Positions 53,164 to 59,968 of a stretch of 64,000 bases of DNA are shown in pieces. Source of the DNA: Balneola sp. (GTDB lineage Bacteria; Bacteroidota; Rhodothermia; Balneolales; Balneolaceae); assembly GCA_017643645.1 (NCBI GenBank), contig JAEPNB010000008.1, positions 1-64,000 on the forward strand. Reading direction: 5' to 3'. Each line of letters opens with the position of its first letter. Within the stretch, counting starts at the first letter, position 1. A program made the translations under genes and the position numbers. The notes beneath the pieces are model-generated. The model worked only from the letters and a program-made list of their open reading frames with translations, made no database searches and had not been told where the DNA came from.

Positions 53164-54714
53164 ATGGAAAAGAACGAAAAAGTAGAACGTCTTGAAAAAC
53201 TACGTGAGCAATCGAAACTGGGTGGTGGAAAAGCCCGCATCGAAAAGCAGCACGAGAAAGGAAAACTTACTGCCAGAGAACGCATCGACCTGCTTCTGGA
53301 TAAAGGTTCGTTCGATGAAATAGATGCTTTTGTAACGCACCGAAGTACCGCTTTTGGTCTGGATGAGCAACAATTTCTGGGAGACGGTGTAGTAACCGGT
53401 CACGGAAAGATCCACGGCAAGCCGGTGTATGTATTCAGTCAGGATTTTACGGTATTTGGTGGTTCTCTTTCCGAAACACATGCCGAGAAAATTTGCAAAG
53501 TGATGGACTTGGCACTCAAAAATGGCATTCCTGTAATTGGGTTGAATGATTCCGGTGGAGCAAGAATTCAGGAAGGCGTTTCTTCGCTTGGCGGTTATGC
53601 GGAAGTATTCTGGAGAAACAGTATGGCTTCCGGTGTGATTCCTCAGATCTCTGCGATCATGGGACCATGTGCAGGTGGTGCGGTTTACAGTCCGGCACTA
53701 ACGGATTTCATTTACATGGTAGAAAATACGAGTTATATGTTCGTGACGGGACCGAATGTGGTAAAAACCGTTACGCATGAAGAAGTGACTTCGGAAGAAC
53801 TGGGTGGTGCCATGACGCACAACTCAAAATCAGGAGTAGCACATTTTGCAACTCCGAATGATGCCGTTTGTTTGCAGGATATCAGAACGTTGATGTCGTA
53901 TATCCCGCAAAACTGTGAAGAAAAAGTGCCGATGATCGAATCCAAAGAACCGGATTCTGCCAAAGCAAAAGCACTGCATGATATTGTGCCGTTGAATCCA
54001 AACAAACCTTACGATATCAAAGATGTGATCGAAGGAATTGTGGATAAAGAGAGTTTCTACGAAGTGCATAAAGAATATGCTGAAAATATCGTAGTTGGGT
54101 TTGCCCGTTTGGGTGGAAGAAGCATCGGAATTGTAGCAAATCAACCACTTGCGATGGCAGGTGTGTTGGATATCAATTCTTCCAAAAAAGGCGCGCGTTT
54201 TGTTCGTTTCTGTGATGCATTCAATATTCCGTTGGTGGTATTTGAAGATGTTCCGGGATTCTTACCGGGCACTGATCAGGAATGGGGAGGAATAATCAAA
54301 GACGGTGCAAAATTACTGTATGCATTCTGTGAAGCTACGGTTCCGAAAATGACGGTAATTACCCGTAAAGCCTATGGCGGAGCGTATGATGTGATGAACT
54401 CCAAGCATATCCGAGCCGACTATAACGTAGCATGGCCAACTTCTGAGATCGCGGTAATGGGAAGTAAAGGAGCGGTTGAGATCATTTTCCGAAGAGAAAT
54501 TGCAAAAGCCGGCGATCCTGAAGCCAAGCAAAAAGAACTGGAAGCACAATACGCTGAAGAGTTTGCGCATCCGTACCGAGCGGCTGCCCGAGGATTTATT
54601 GACGATGTGATCAAGCCGGAAGAAACCCGTGCGAAACTGATCAAAGCCTTAGAAGTTTCACAAAACAAAGTGGATACCGTGCCGAAGAAAAAGCATGATA
54701 ATTTGCCGTTGTAG
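53164..54714 (+). CDS. Acyl-CoA (propionyl-CoA) carboxylase beta subunit
   Basis: The carboxyltransferase half of a biotin-dependent acyl-CoA carboxylase. It moves CO2 from biotin to propionyl-CoA (giving methylmalonyl-CoA) or a similar acyl-CoA. The 516-residue length and sequence are typical: [22 protein letters not shown] near 20, [20 protein letters not shown], the oxyanion region [39 protein letters not shown], and the second half [18 protein letters not shown] with [16 protein letters not shown]. The alpha (biotin carboxylase) subunit is not in the window. Confidence 0.95.
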   Translation: MEKNEKVERLEKLREQSKLGGGKARIEKQHEKGKLTARERIDLLLDKGSFDEIDAFVTHRSTAFGLDEQQFLGDGVVTGHGKIHGKPVYVFSQDFTVFGGSLSETHAEKICKVMDLALKNGIPVIGLNDSGGARIQEGVSSLGGYAEVFWRNSMASGVIPQISAIMGPCAGGAVYSPALTDFIYMVENTSYMFVTGPNVVKTVTHEEVTSEELGGAMTHNSKSGVAHFATPNDAVCLQDIRTLMSYIPQNCEEKVPMIESKEPDSAKAKALHDIVPLNPNKPYDIKDVIEGIVDKESFYEVHKEYAENIVVGFARLGGRSIGIVANQPLAMAGVLDINSSKKGARFVRFCDAFNIPLVVFEDVPGFLPGTDQEWGGIIKDGAKLLYAFCEATVPKMTVITRKAYGGAYDVMNSKHIRADYNVAWPTSEIAVMGSKGAVEIIFRREIAKAGDPEAKQKELEAQYAEEFAHPYRAAARGFIDDVIKPEETRAKLIKALEVSQNKVDTVPKKKHDNLPL

Positions 54715-54743
54715 GTGAAAGGTGAAAGGTGAAAGGTGAAAGG
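54715..54743 (+). repeat. Four tandem GTGAAAG heptamers
   Basis: GTGAAAG is repeated four times directly after the carboxylase stop codon. Simple tandem repeat; copy number could vary between strains. It marks the left edge of the accessory region. Confidence 0.85.
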
Positions 54744-54760
54744 GGCTTTCTTTGCCTGAA

Positions 54761-54806
54761 ACTGAGCGATAAGGAAAATTTGTGTATTGGTAATAATATG
54801 TTAGGC
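54761..54806 (+). repeat. Cassette-boundary element E1 (attC-like, tentative)
   Basis: A 46-base element beginning ACTGAGCGATAAGGAAAATT and ending AATATGTTAGGC, eight bases before the next ATG. Relatives are at 55522, 56002, 56611, 57091 and 58639. The left GCTGAAC-like heptamer can pair with the final GTTAGGC heptamer, with mismatches or wobbles, as integron R boxes do. Confidence 0.5.
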
Positions 54807-54814
54807 ACTTTTCC

Positions 54815-55399
54815 ATGAATAAGAGATCAAAGACATACATTCTGATTGGGTTTATCTTGGTTTTCTGCATTCACGCATTTTGGTGGTTCAGTTTTAGTGA
54901 AAACAAATTGTTTAATCAGGCAATTGGTCAGCTTGAAGTAAGTGACAACTTTGTGAATACTGAAAAGGTCAGCTATTTTGTAAGTAATGGTGGACAATTT
55001 GTTTTATGTTCCAACTTACCAGTTCCTTCTTCCTTTGAATTCCTACAAAATCCAACACTTATATTGAACTCAGAAACTTGTTCAAAGACTGATACACTTC
55101 ACACCTTAAGCGAAAACTCATTTTGGCAGGAAAAGCAACTTATGCAAAATGGAGATACTTTAATTACTGAAGGTGGCGGCATTACTGTCTTATATGCCTT
55201 AAAGAACGAAACTAATTTATTCTCAACAAATTCTGAAATTGGATTCCATTTATATGGATCTGATTATTTCGCAATGTGCCAAGAAAAACGAATATGGCTT
55301 TTGAACAGATGGTATTCGATTCACAATGAATCTCGAGGAGTTGGTGAAATAAATGGTTGTCCAATTGAAGCTCCACCAACTATATCCAAGAACTCTTAA
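54815..55399 (+). CDS. Unknown membrane-anchored protein (possible cassette gene 1)
   Basis: A 194-residue protein with an N-terminal anchor (KTYILIGFILVFCIHAFWWFSF, about 6-27) and an extracytoplasmic part with several Cys (VLCSNLPVPSS, SETCSK, AMCQEKR, NGCPIEAPP). Unusually rich in Asn, Ser and Phe. I do not recognise a family. It sits eight bases after element E1 and ends just before a paired-hairpin repeat, the layout of a single-gene cassette. Confidence 0.65.
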   Translation: MNKRSKTYILIGFILVFCIHAFWWFSFSENKLFNQAIGQLEVSDNFVNTEKVSYFVSNGGQFVLCSNLPVPSSFEFLQNPTLILNSETCSKTDTLHTLSENSFWQEKQLMQNGDTLITEGGGITVLYALKNETNLFSTNSEIGFHLYGSDYFAMCQEKRIWLLNRWYSIHNESRGVGEINGCPIEAPPTISKNS

Positions 55400-55515
55400 A
55401 CTCTTTCCAAAGCTCCTGCTTGGGAGAAACGAACGGAGCTCCTGCTCCGAGTGATTGTTTCTGTTAATGCCACTAATCTAATTTTTCGAACTAGCATTTT
55501 TACAGAGTTTCAGCG

Positions 55516-55989
55516 ATGTTAACCGAACGGATGAGGGAAATTCTTATTCTGACAATTAAATGTTATAACCAAGTCCAAGAAAAATTGATCAATTTCTCGG
55601 TAACTCTTTTATTACTTTTCTGCTTGATTTGGAATGATGGTCAAGCTCAGGGTATTGTTGGTACAACTTGGGGAAACAGTAATTACGATGATTGTACAAG
55701 TACTATAAAATTTCTAAAAGTGAATACTTTTCAATACTACTATTGCGGAATTGATGAAGCATTTAGAGGTATTTATTCTTTTGCGGGTGACACGTTAAAG
55801 CTTGATCAATATGAAGTAGATCAAACTCCTATTTCGTTTGGTGGGACTAATAAATCGAATTTGAGGTTCCGGTCTTCGTTTCTCCATGCAGACACAACAC
55901 TTATAATGTTGGAATACTCAGATGTCAAGTATAAGTATGAAGAAAAGGTTATTGATCCCCAACGCAACTTCAAATTAATCAACAACTAA
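55516..55989 (+). CDS. Unknown secreted protein, duplicated (copy 1)
   Basis: A 157-codon frame. A hydrophobic signal segment (NFSVTLLLLFCLIW, about 26-39) ends at a likely cleavage site DGQAQ-G, leaving a mature protein of about 112 residues starting GIVGTTWGNSNYDDCTSTI. It is rich in Tyr, Asp and Phe with two Cys. The first 20 codons lie inside repeat element E2, which is non-coding elsewhere, so the real start may be TTG at 55585 or another codon downstream. No family recognised. The copy at 56605 differs at only six residues. Confidence 0.65.
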   Translation: MLTERMREILILTIKCYNQVQEKLINFSVTLLLLFCLIWNDGQAQGIVGTTWGNSNYDDCTSTIKFLKVNTFQYYYCGIDEAFRGIYSFAGDTLKLDQYEVDQTPISFGGTNKSNLRFRSSFLHADTTLIMLEYSDVKYKYEEKVIDPQRNFKLINN

Positions 55990-56001
55990 TATTTACCTAA
56001 T

Positions 56002-56047
56002 GCTGAACGTTAAGGAAAACTCTTGTTTAGCTAATAGAATGTTAGTT
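56002..56047 (+). repeat. Cassette-boundary element E3
   Basis: GCTGAACGTTAAGGAAAACT at the start and AGAATGTTAGTT at the end; 46 bases. The next ATG follows after 12 bases. Near-identical in layout to E5 at 57091. Confidence 0.55.
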
Positions 56048-56059
56048 TGCGGATAGAAT

Positions 56060-56395
56060 ATGGACGAAAGTATCTTAGGTAAAAAAATTTTAGTAGGTTT
56101 TACTTATGTAGACAAAAAAGGGAATGTTTATGATCAAAAACAACTACATGGTATAATCACTGAAGTAACTTCGAATACCATATTTTTTGAACAATCGGAT
56201 GAAAAAGGTGTAATTACGATACCAAATTCTGGTGAACTTGAATTAGCAGATTCAGAAGCTGAATATGTGCTCAGTTCTACAAAAGAAAAAATAACTGGGG
56301 TTCATTTTTTAAGTAGTTGGACTATACATCCACCAAAATATAAATTCTATTACACAGTAAAGAATTGGCTTAGCAATTTATTTTTTAAAGAATAG
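56060..56395 (+). CDS. Unknown 111-residue protein (possible cassette gene 3)
   Basis: A small soluble protein without signal peptide. It alternates beta-like segments (ILVGFTYVDKKGNVYDQKQLHGIITEV, TIFFEQSDEKGVITIPNSGELEL) and ends with an aromatic tail (SWTIHPPKYKFYYTVKNWLSNLFF). It could be a small beta-barrel or immunity-type protein; that is only a guess. It lies between element E3 and an attC-like remnant. Confidence 0.65.
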   Translation: MDESILGKKILVGFTYVDKKGNVYDQKQLHGIITEVTSNTIFFEQSDEKGVITIPNSGELELADSEAEYVLSSTKEKITGVHFLSSWTIHPPKYKFYYTVKNWLSNLFFKE

Positions 56396-56412
56396 AACTG
56401 ACAGAACGTATA

Positions 56413-56489
56413 CAAAAACTAACGAGTGTTACAAGTGGACTCGGACAAGTTCCGGGCTTTAATTTTAAACTCCAGACTCGTCGCTTAAC
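56413..56489 (+). repeat. Possible truncated attC-like site
   Basis: This non-coding segment reads ACTAACGAGTGTTACAAGTG at its left and ACTCGTCGCTTAACC at its right, with ACGAGT and ACTCGT complementary. Long attC sites of marine integrons have this look. The expected closing GTTAGGC is missing because the second copy of the duplication begins exactly here. Tentative. Confidence 0.35.
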
Positions 56490-56604
56490 CTCTTTCCCAA
56501 GCTCCTGCTTGGGAGAAGCGAACGGAGCTCCTGCTCCGAGTGATTGTTTCTGTTAATGCCACTAATCTAATTTTTCGAACTAGCATTTTTACAGAGTTTC
56601 AGCG

Positions 56605-57078
56605 ATGTTAACCGAACGGATGAGGGAAATTCTTATTCTGACAATTAAATGTTATAACCAAGTCCAAGAAAAATTGATCAATTTCTCGGTAACTCTTTTA
56701 TTACTTTTCTGCTTGATTTGGAATGATGGTCAAGCTCAGGGTATTGTTGGTACAACTTGGGGAAACAGTAATTACGATGATTGTACAAGTACTATAAAAT
56801 TTCTAAAAGAGAATACTTTTCAATACTACTATTGCGGAATTGATGAAGCATTTAGTGGTATTTATTCTTTTGCGGGTGACACGTTAAAACTTGATCAATA
56901 TGAAGTAGATCAAACTCCTATTTCGTTTGGCGGGTCTGATAAATCGAATTTGAGGTTCCGGTATTCGTTTCTCCATGCAGACACAACACTTATAATGTTG
57001 GAATACTCGGATGTCAAGTATAAGTATGAAGAAAAGGTTATTGATTCCCAGCGCAACTTCAAACTAATCAATAACTAA
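56605..57078 (+). CDS. Unknown secreted protein, duplicated (copy 2)
   Basis: Differs from the copy at 55516 by six substitutions, all in the mature part: V to E after FLK, R to S in DEAFxGIY, TN to SD in FGGxxKSN, S to Y in RFRxSF and P to S near the end. The signal region and leader are unchanged. The frame is intact, so both copies may be made. The same doubt about the start codon applies (TTG at 56674 is the equivalent downstream candidate). Function unknown. Confidence 0.65.
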   Translation: MLTERMREILILTIKCYNQVQEKLINFSVTLLLLFCLIWNDGQAQGIVGTTWGNSNYDDCTSTIKFLKENTFQYYYCGIDEAFSGIYSFAGDTLKLDQYEVDQTPISFGGSDKSNLRFRYSFLHADTTLIMLEYSDVKYKYEEKVIDSQRNFKLINN

Positions 57079-57090
57079 TGTTTATATAAT

Positions 57091-57136
57091 GCTGAACGCT
57101 AAGGAAAATTCTTGTTTGGATAGTAATATGTTAGGC
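57091..57136 (+). repeat. Cassette-boundary element E5
   Basis: GCTGAACGCTAAGGAAAATT at the left, TAATATGTTAGGC at the right, 46 bases, next ATG after eight bases. GCTGAAC and GTTAGGC pair at six of seven positions counting one G-T wobble. This is the best copy for an attC interpretation. Confidence 0.55.
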
Positions 57137-57144
57137 GAAAAGAC

Positions 57145-57468
57145 ATGAATCGATCATTAAAAATTCTTACGATCATAAATGTTGCCTTTGGAGTTCTGCT
57201 GTTTCTGTTCATCTATACAATGTTACCCTTCGGAATCGGTGTTATATCGGATGCTGCAGCTCGTGTTGGAAATGAATATCCAGAACTGAAAACATGGGTA
57301 TTAATTTTAAGTTCAATTTTGCCTGCCATAGTAATTGGATTAACAACATTCATTGCACATCGTATTAAAGAGAATTTGCCAAAACTTAGCCTTATTCTAC
57401 TGTTACTTTTTCCAACAATCATTACTTTATATGTGGGTATTCAGTTTGTATTGTCGGTTTTCACCTAA
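57145..57468 (+). CDS. Unknown three-helix membrane protein (possible cassette gene 5)
   Basis: A 107-residue protein with membrane helices at about 5-27, 48-70 and 78-104. The loops are short and basic (RIKENLPK). No family recognised. It follows element E5 by eight bases and is followed by another copy of the paired hairpin. Confidence 0.65.
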   Translation: MNRSLKILTIINVAFGVLLFLFIYTMLPFGIGVISDAAARVGNEYPELKTWVLILSSILPAIVIGLTTFIAHRIKENLPKLSLILLLLFPTIITLYVGIQFVLSVFT

Positions 57469-57478
57469 TAAGCATTTA

Positions 57479-57530
57479 ACCTCTTTCCCAAGCTCCTGCT
57501 TGGGAGAAGCGAACGGAGCTCTTGCTCCAA
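57479..57530 (+). repeat. Paired-hairpin repeat, third copy
   Basis: CCTCTTTCCCAAGCTCCTGC... carries the first hairpin intact (TCCCAAG/CTTGGGA). The second hairpin is decayed: loop CTCTTG, and the right arm CTCCA no longer closes. Confidence 0.85.
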
Positions 57531-57579
57531 ATAAGTATTTTTTGTGCAGTCATATTCAGACATTCTCAAAATTCATTAA

Positions 57580-57912
57580 ATGAATAAAAACGTATTATTT
57601 ATTTGTAGTCAGAATAAACTTCGTAGTCCAACTGCTGAACAAGTTTATGCCAGTAGAGATGACTTGACGGTATCTTCAGCAGGGCTTAATAACAGCGCTA
57701 AAAATCGTGTGTCAGGAGATCTGCTTGAATGGGCGGATATAATATTTGTGATGGAGAAAAATCACATCAATAGATTGCGAAAGAATTTCAGAGAATATTT
57801 AAAAGACCAAAAGATCATTTGTTTAGATATCCCCGATATTTACGAATACATGGAGCCGGCATTAGTTAATGTACTTCAAGCTAAACTGCCCAGATATCTG
57901 GGTTTTCCGTGA
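57580..57912 (+). CDS. Short low-molecular-weight protein tyrosine phosphatase-like protein
   Basis: A 110-residue protein with the phosphate-binding loop Cys9-x5-Arg15 followed by Ser (FICSQNKLRSPTAE). It also has the SSAGLNNSA segment and LEWADIIFVMEKNHINRL, all typical of the short LMW-PTP-like proteins found as solitary genes in many bacteria. It lacks the full C-terminal part of classical 150-residue enzymes. The general-acid Asp may be in DIPDIYEYM. Substrate unknown. It sits in the cassette-like region between two hairpin repeats. Confidence 0.85.
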   Translation: MNKNVLFICSQNKLRSPTAEQVYASRDDLTVSSAGLNNSAKNRVSGDLLEWADIIFVMEKNHINRLRKNFREYLKDQKIICLDIPDIYEYMEPALVNVLQAKLPRYLGFP

Positions 57913-57913
57913 T

Positions 57914-57977
57914 CTCTTTGCTAAACTCCTGACCTAGCGCAAGTGTCGCACTTGTGTGGCTCTTGCTCCGAATAAAC
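57914..57977 (+). repeat. Degenerate paired-hairpin repeat, fourth copy
   Basis: CTCTTTGCTAAACTCCTG at the left and GGCTCTTGCTCCGAATAAAC at the right resemble the third copy. Between them is a different perfect hairpin, CAAGTG-TCG-CACTTG (57940-57954), seemingly inserted or substituted. Confidence 0.65.
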
Positions 57978-58019
57978 AAACACTATTAATCTAAATACTC
58001 AACCTAACCCATTAACATA

Positions 58020-58499
58020 TTGACTAAAATAATCTTCCTATTAGCTATTTCCATGTTGTTGATTAATTGTAAGGTTCAAGATCAAAAATTAACCGACACC
58101 GAGAAAATCCAAATCAAGACTGAAGTCGGAGCATCTTTTGATAGCTTGGTAGAATCCACAAAAGTTCAGGATTGGGAAGCCTATTTCGCTCACTTTGATC
58201 AAAATAATTTTACAGGGTTGAATGCGGATGGAACCATTTGGGAATCGTTTGAAGATTTTAAAGCATCGGTCATTCCGGGTTTTCAAATGATAGCAAGCAG
58301 TGACAGTCTAATATTTCCGGTGGTTAAGATTTCTTTGATCGATAAAAATACAGCTGTTCTTATTAATGAATATGAGCAGAAAATTACACTCAACGGAGGG
58401 CAAGAGATCAGAGTAGCCGGTGGGGGAGTTCAGGTGTGGTCCAGGAATTCCGGTAAGTGGAAATTGGTGAGTATTTCTGCAAGTTCTAAACAGGAATAA
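58020..58499 (+). CDS. SnoaL/DUF4440-like lipoprotein
   Basis: A 159-residue protein starting at TTG. The signal peptide ends in a lipobox-like LLINC. The mature part fits a small cone-shaped NTF2/SnoaL fold: helix (EKIQIKTEVGASFDSLVESTKVQDWEAYFAHFD), then FTGLNADGTIWESFEDFKAS, then beta strands ending GGGVQVWSRNSGKWKLVSI. Enzymes and binding proteins share this fold, so no function is assigned. Confidence 0.8.
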   Translation: MTKIIFLLAISMLLINCKVQDQKLTDTEKIQIKTEVGASFDSLVESTKVQDWEAYFAHFDQNNFTGLNADGTIWESFEDFKASVIPGFQMIASSDSLIFPVVKISLIDKNTAVLINEYEQKITLNGGQEIRVAGGGVQVWSRNSGKWKLVSISASSKQE

Positions 58500-58540
58500 A
58501 TTTAATTTCTTACCGATGACTGGCTGAACTTGATTTCATA

Positions 58541-58576
58541 ATCCGTAGGGTCAATTCATGAATTGACCCTACGGAT
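58541..58576. repeat. Perfect 36-base palindrome
   Basis: ATCCGTAGGGTCAATTCA (58541-58558) is followed by its exact reverse complement (58559-58576). It is preceded by TTGATTTCATA, as is the second palindrome at 59862. It resembles REP-type hairpins; a terminator role is possible for the upstream lipoprotein gene. Confidence 0.95.
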
Positions 58577-58595
58577 AGAATACATCACTGATCCG

Positions 58596-58689
58596 GAGTT
58601 TTTTGAACTAGCATTTTTATGAAGTTTCAACGATGTTAACTGAACGGATAAGGGGATTCTTGTTCGGTTTAATATCTATATAGTCTAAC
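58596..58689 (+). repeat. Leader plus cassette-boundary element E6
   Basis: The leader TTTTTGAACTAGCATTTTTA (58597-58616) and the following AGTTTCAACGATGTTAAC match the leader of duplicated units 1 and 2. Element E6 (58639-58689) begins ACTGAACGGATAAGGGGATT and ends GTCTAAC, four bases before a TTG start. Confidence 0.6.
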
Positions 58690-58692
58690 AAC

Positions 58693-59238
58693 TTGAGAAA
58701 ACTATTTTTATCCTTTTTTGTCATTTTCTTCATCGGAATTACTAATTCTTATGCGTGTTCATGCTCAGGAACTAGTTTTAAAAGCGCGTTGAGTTCAATA
58801 AAATCCGATGCAAATAACATTCTAGTAGTTGCTGAGATTTCAGAATTTTATAAAGGCACTTATTTTGAAATGGAAGATGTGGAACTAGTGAAATTTAAAA
58901 TTATCAAAGATTATTTGAATAGTTCTGAAGGTGAAAATGTTTCATTAGTTGATGGTAATGAATCTGCTTGCATTCGTGAATTTAGAAGATATAATTATAC
59001 TGTAGGTGATAGGTTCTTCTTGTTGGCAACTGAGTTGCAAGACGAGGATGGAACTAAAGCTGGCGCTTATGTTGCAGGCTTCTGTGTTGAAAGCGTCCTG
59101 AAAATCAATAAAGATACAGATACCGTGAGGGGCTTTATAAAACAGATTGATTATTGGATAAATTTGATCTTCCCTGATTATATGAGAGAATTTGAAGTTC
59201 AAGAATTGGAAAAACTCATTGAAAAAGAGATAACATAA
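58693..59238 (+). CDS. Secreted cysteine-containing protein, TIMP/NTR-like
   Basis: A 181-residue protein starting at TTG, with a signal peptide (about 1-20) cleaved before ACSCSG. The mature N-terminal C-S-C pair, the beta-rich body (LVVAEISEFYKGTYFEMEDVELVKFKIIKDYLN) and the later Cys residues (ESACIREF, GFCVES) recall bacterial netrin/TIMP-like NTR domains. Disulphide pairing is inferred. Function unknown. It follows element E6 directly. Confidence 0.7.
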   Translation: MRKLFLSFFVIFFIGITNSYACSCSGTSFKSALSSIKSDANNILVVAEISEFYKGTYFEMEDVELVKFKIIKDYLNSSEGENVSLVDGNESACIREFRRYNYTVGDRFFLLATELQDEDGTKAGAYVAGFCVESVLKINKDTDTVRGFIKQIDYWINLIFPDYMREFEVQELEKLIEKEIT

Positions 59239-59255
59239 GTATCCAGAAAACTTTT

Positions 59256-59282
59256 ATAACGATACAGATAGTAATCTAGTTA
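59256..59282 (+). repeat. Possible degenerate cassette-boundary element E7
   Basis: ATAACGATACAGATAGTAATC followed by TAGTTA shares GATAGTAAT and a final GTTA with E5, and touches the next ATG. It is short and could be chance. Confidence 0.25.
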
Positions 59283-59801
59283 ATGAAACTCTATCCAATC
59301 TTATTCCTTTTCTTTTCAATTCTATTCCTCTGGAATTGTGAAAGATCAAAATTTGATGTCCCTCTGGAGGAATATCAGGTATATACTTGGAAACAGATTT
59401 CAACCTCTCCAGAAGTTCTTGGGAAAAAAGACACAACAGTTATCTCAGACACGTTAATAAAAGGCGTTCCAATTAATTTAGATTCTCTTTCATTAAGAGC
59501 AGAACTATATTTAGAGCCCAATGAATTAAACAGAATTGTAGAGTCTGTAGATACTGTTTATACCGATTCTATTGGTAAATATATAGCCTACTCGAATCAA
59601 GTATCTACATTGTGGTTTCAAGATGATCCGGGGTTTATCCTTTCATTTTACTTTCATCTTATACAAGGTTCACCTTGGTCATATCAATTAGTTGAGATTC
59701 GAAATATCGATAAAGAAGGTACAGAAGTAATGAATTATGAGCATTTAATAGATTCTATTCAATCTTTTCGATATCAGAAATCAAACGAGCTTGAAAACTA
59801 A
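59283..59801 (+). CDS. Unknown lipoprotein
   Basis: A 172-residue protein with a hydrophobic signal ending in FLWNC, an atypical lipobox (Asn before Cys) but plausible for this group. The mature part is acidic and beta-rich (RAELYLEPNELNRIVESVDTVYTDSIGKY) with aromatic repeats (FQDDPGFILSFYFHLIQGSPWSYQL). No family recognised. Last of the small same-strand genes in the accessory run. Confidence 0.65.
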   Translation: MKLYPILFLFFSILFLWNCERSKFDVPLEEYQVYTWKQISTSPEVLGKKDTTVISDTLIKGVPINLDSLSLRAELYLEPNELNRIVESVDTVYTDSIGKYIAYSNQVSTLWFQDDPGFILSFYFHLIQGSPWSYQLVEIRNIDKEGTEVMNYEHLIDSIQSFRYQKSNELEN

Positions 59802-59861
59802 ATGCGTAGATCATAGTCCAAGCGAGTGAAAAAGTAATTTCTCGCAAGGCAATTGATTTCA

Positions 59862-59901
59862 TAATCCGTAGGGACAATTCATGAATTGTCCCTACGGATT
59901 A
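59862..59901. repeat. Perfect 40-base palindrome
   Basis: TAATCCGTAGGGACAATTCA (59862-59881) is followed by its exact reverse complement. It differs from the palindrome at 58541 by T to A in one arm and the matching A to T in the other, so pairing is kept. Also preceded by TTGATTTCATA. Confidence 0.95.
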
Positions 59902-59968
59902 AATGCCCATTCCTACGCTTGAACGAGAACGGTATTTCTATTTGAAGAGATAATTCCTATCGTCTGAA

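Larger units (their letters stand above)
55401..56047 (+). repeat. Segmental duplication, copy 1
   Basis: Copy 1 of a unit of about 647 bases repeated at 56490-57136 (offset 1089). It contains, in order, a paired hairpin with CTCCTG loops (55401-55451), a common leader, element E2 (55522-55569), a secreted-protein gene, and element E3 (56002-56047). The coding part is almost identical between the copies. The last 60 bases have diverged more. Confidence 0.93.
56490..57136 (+). repeat. Segmental duplication, copy 2
   Basis: Second copy of the unit at 55401. It has the perfect form of the paired hairpins: arms TCCCAAG/CTTGGGA (56495-56514) and CGGAG/CTCCG (56523-56538), both with loop CTCCTG. 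Element E4 (56611-56658), the second gene copy and element E5 follow. Confidence 0.93.

Noticed and set aside
54715-54743. Tandem GTGAAAG units as a CRISPR or iteron array
   Set aside because: The units are directly adjacent with no spacers, and there is no replication gene nearby.
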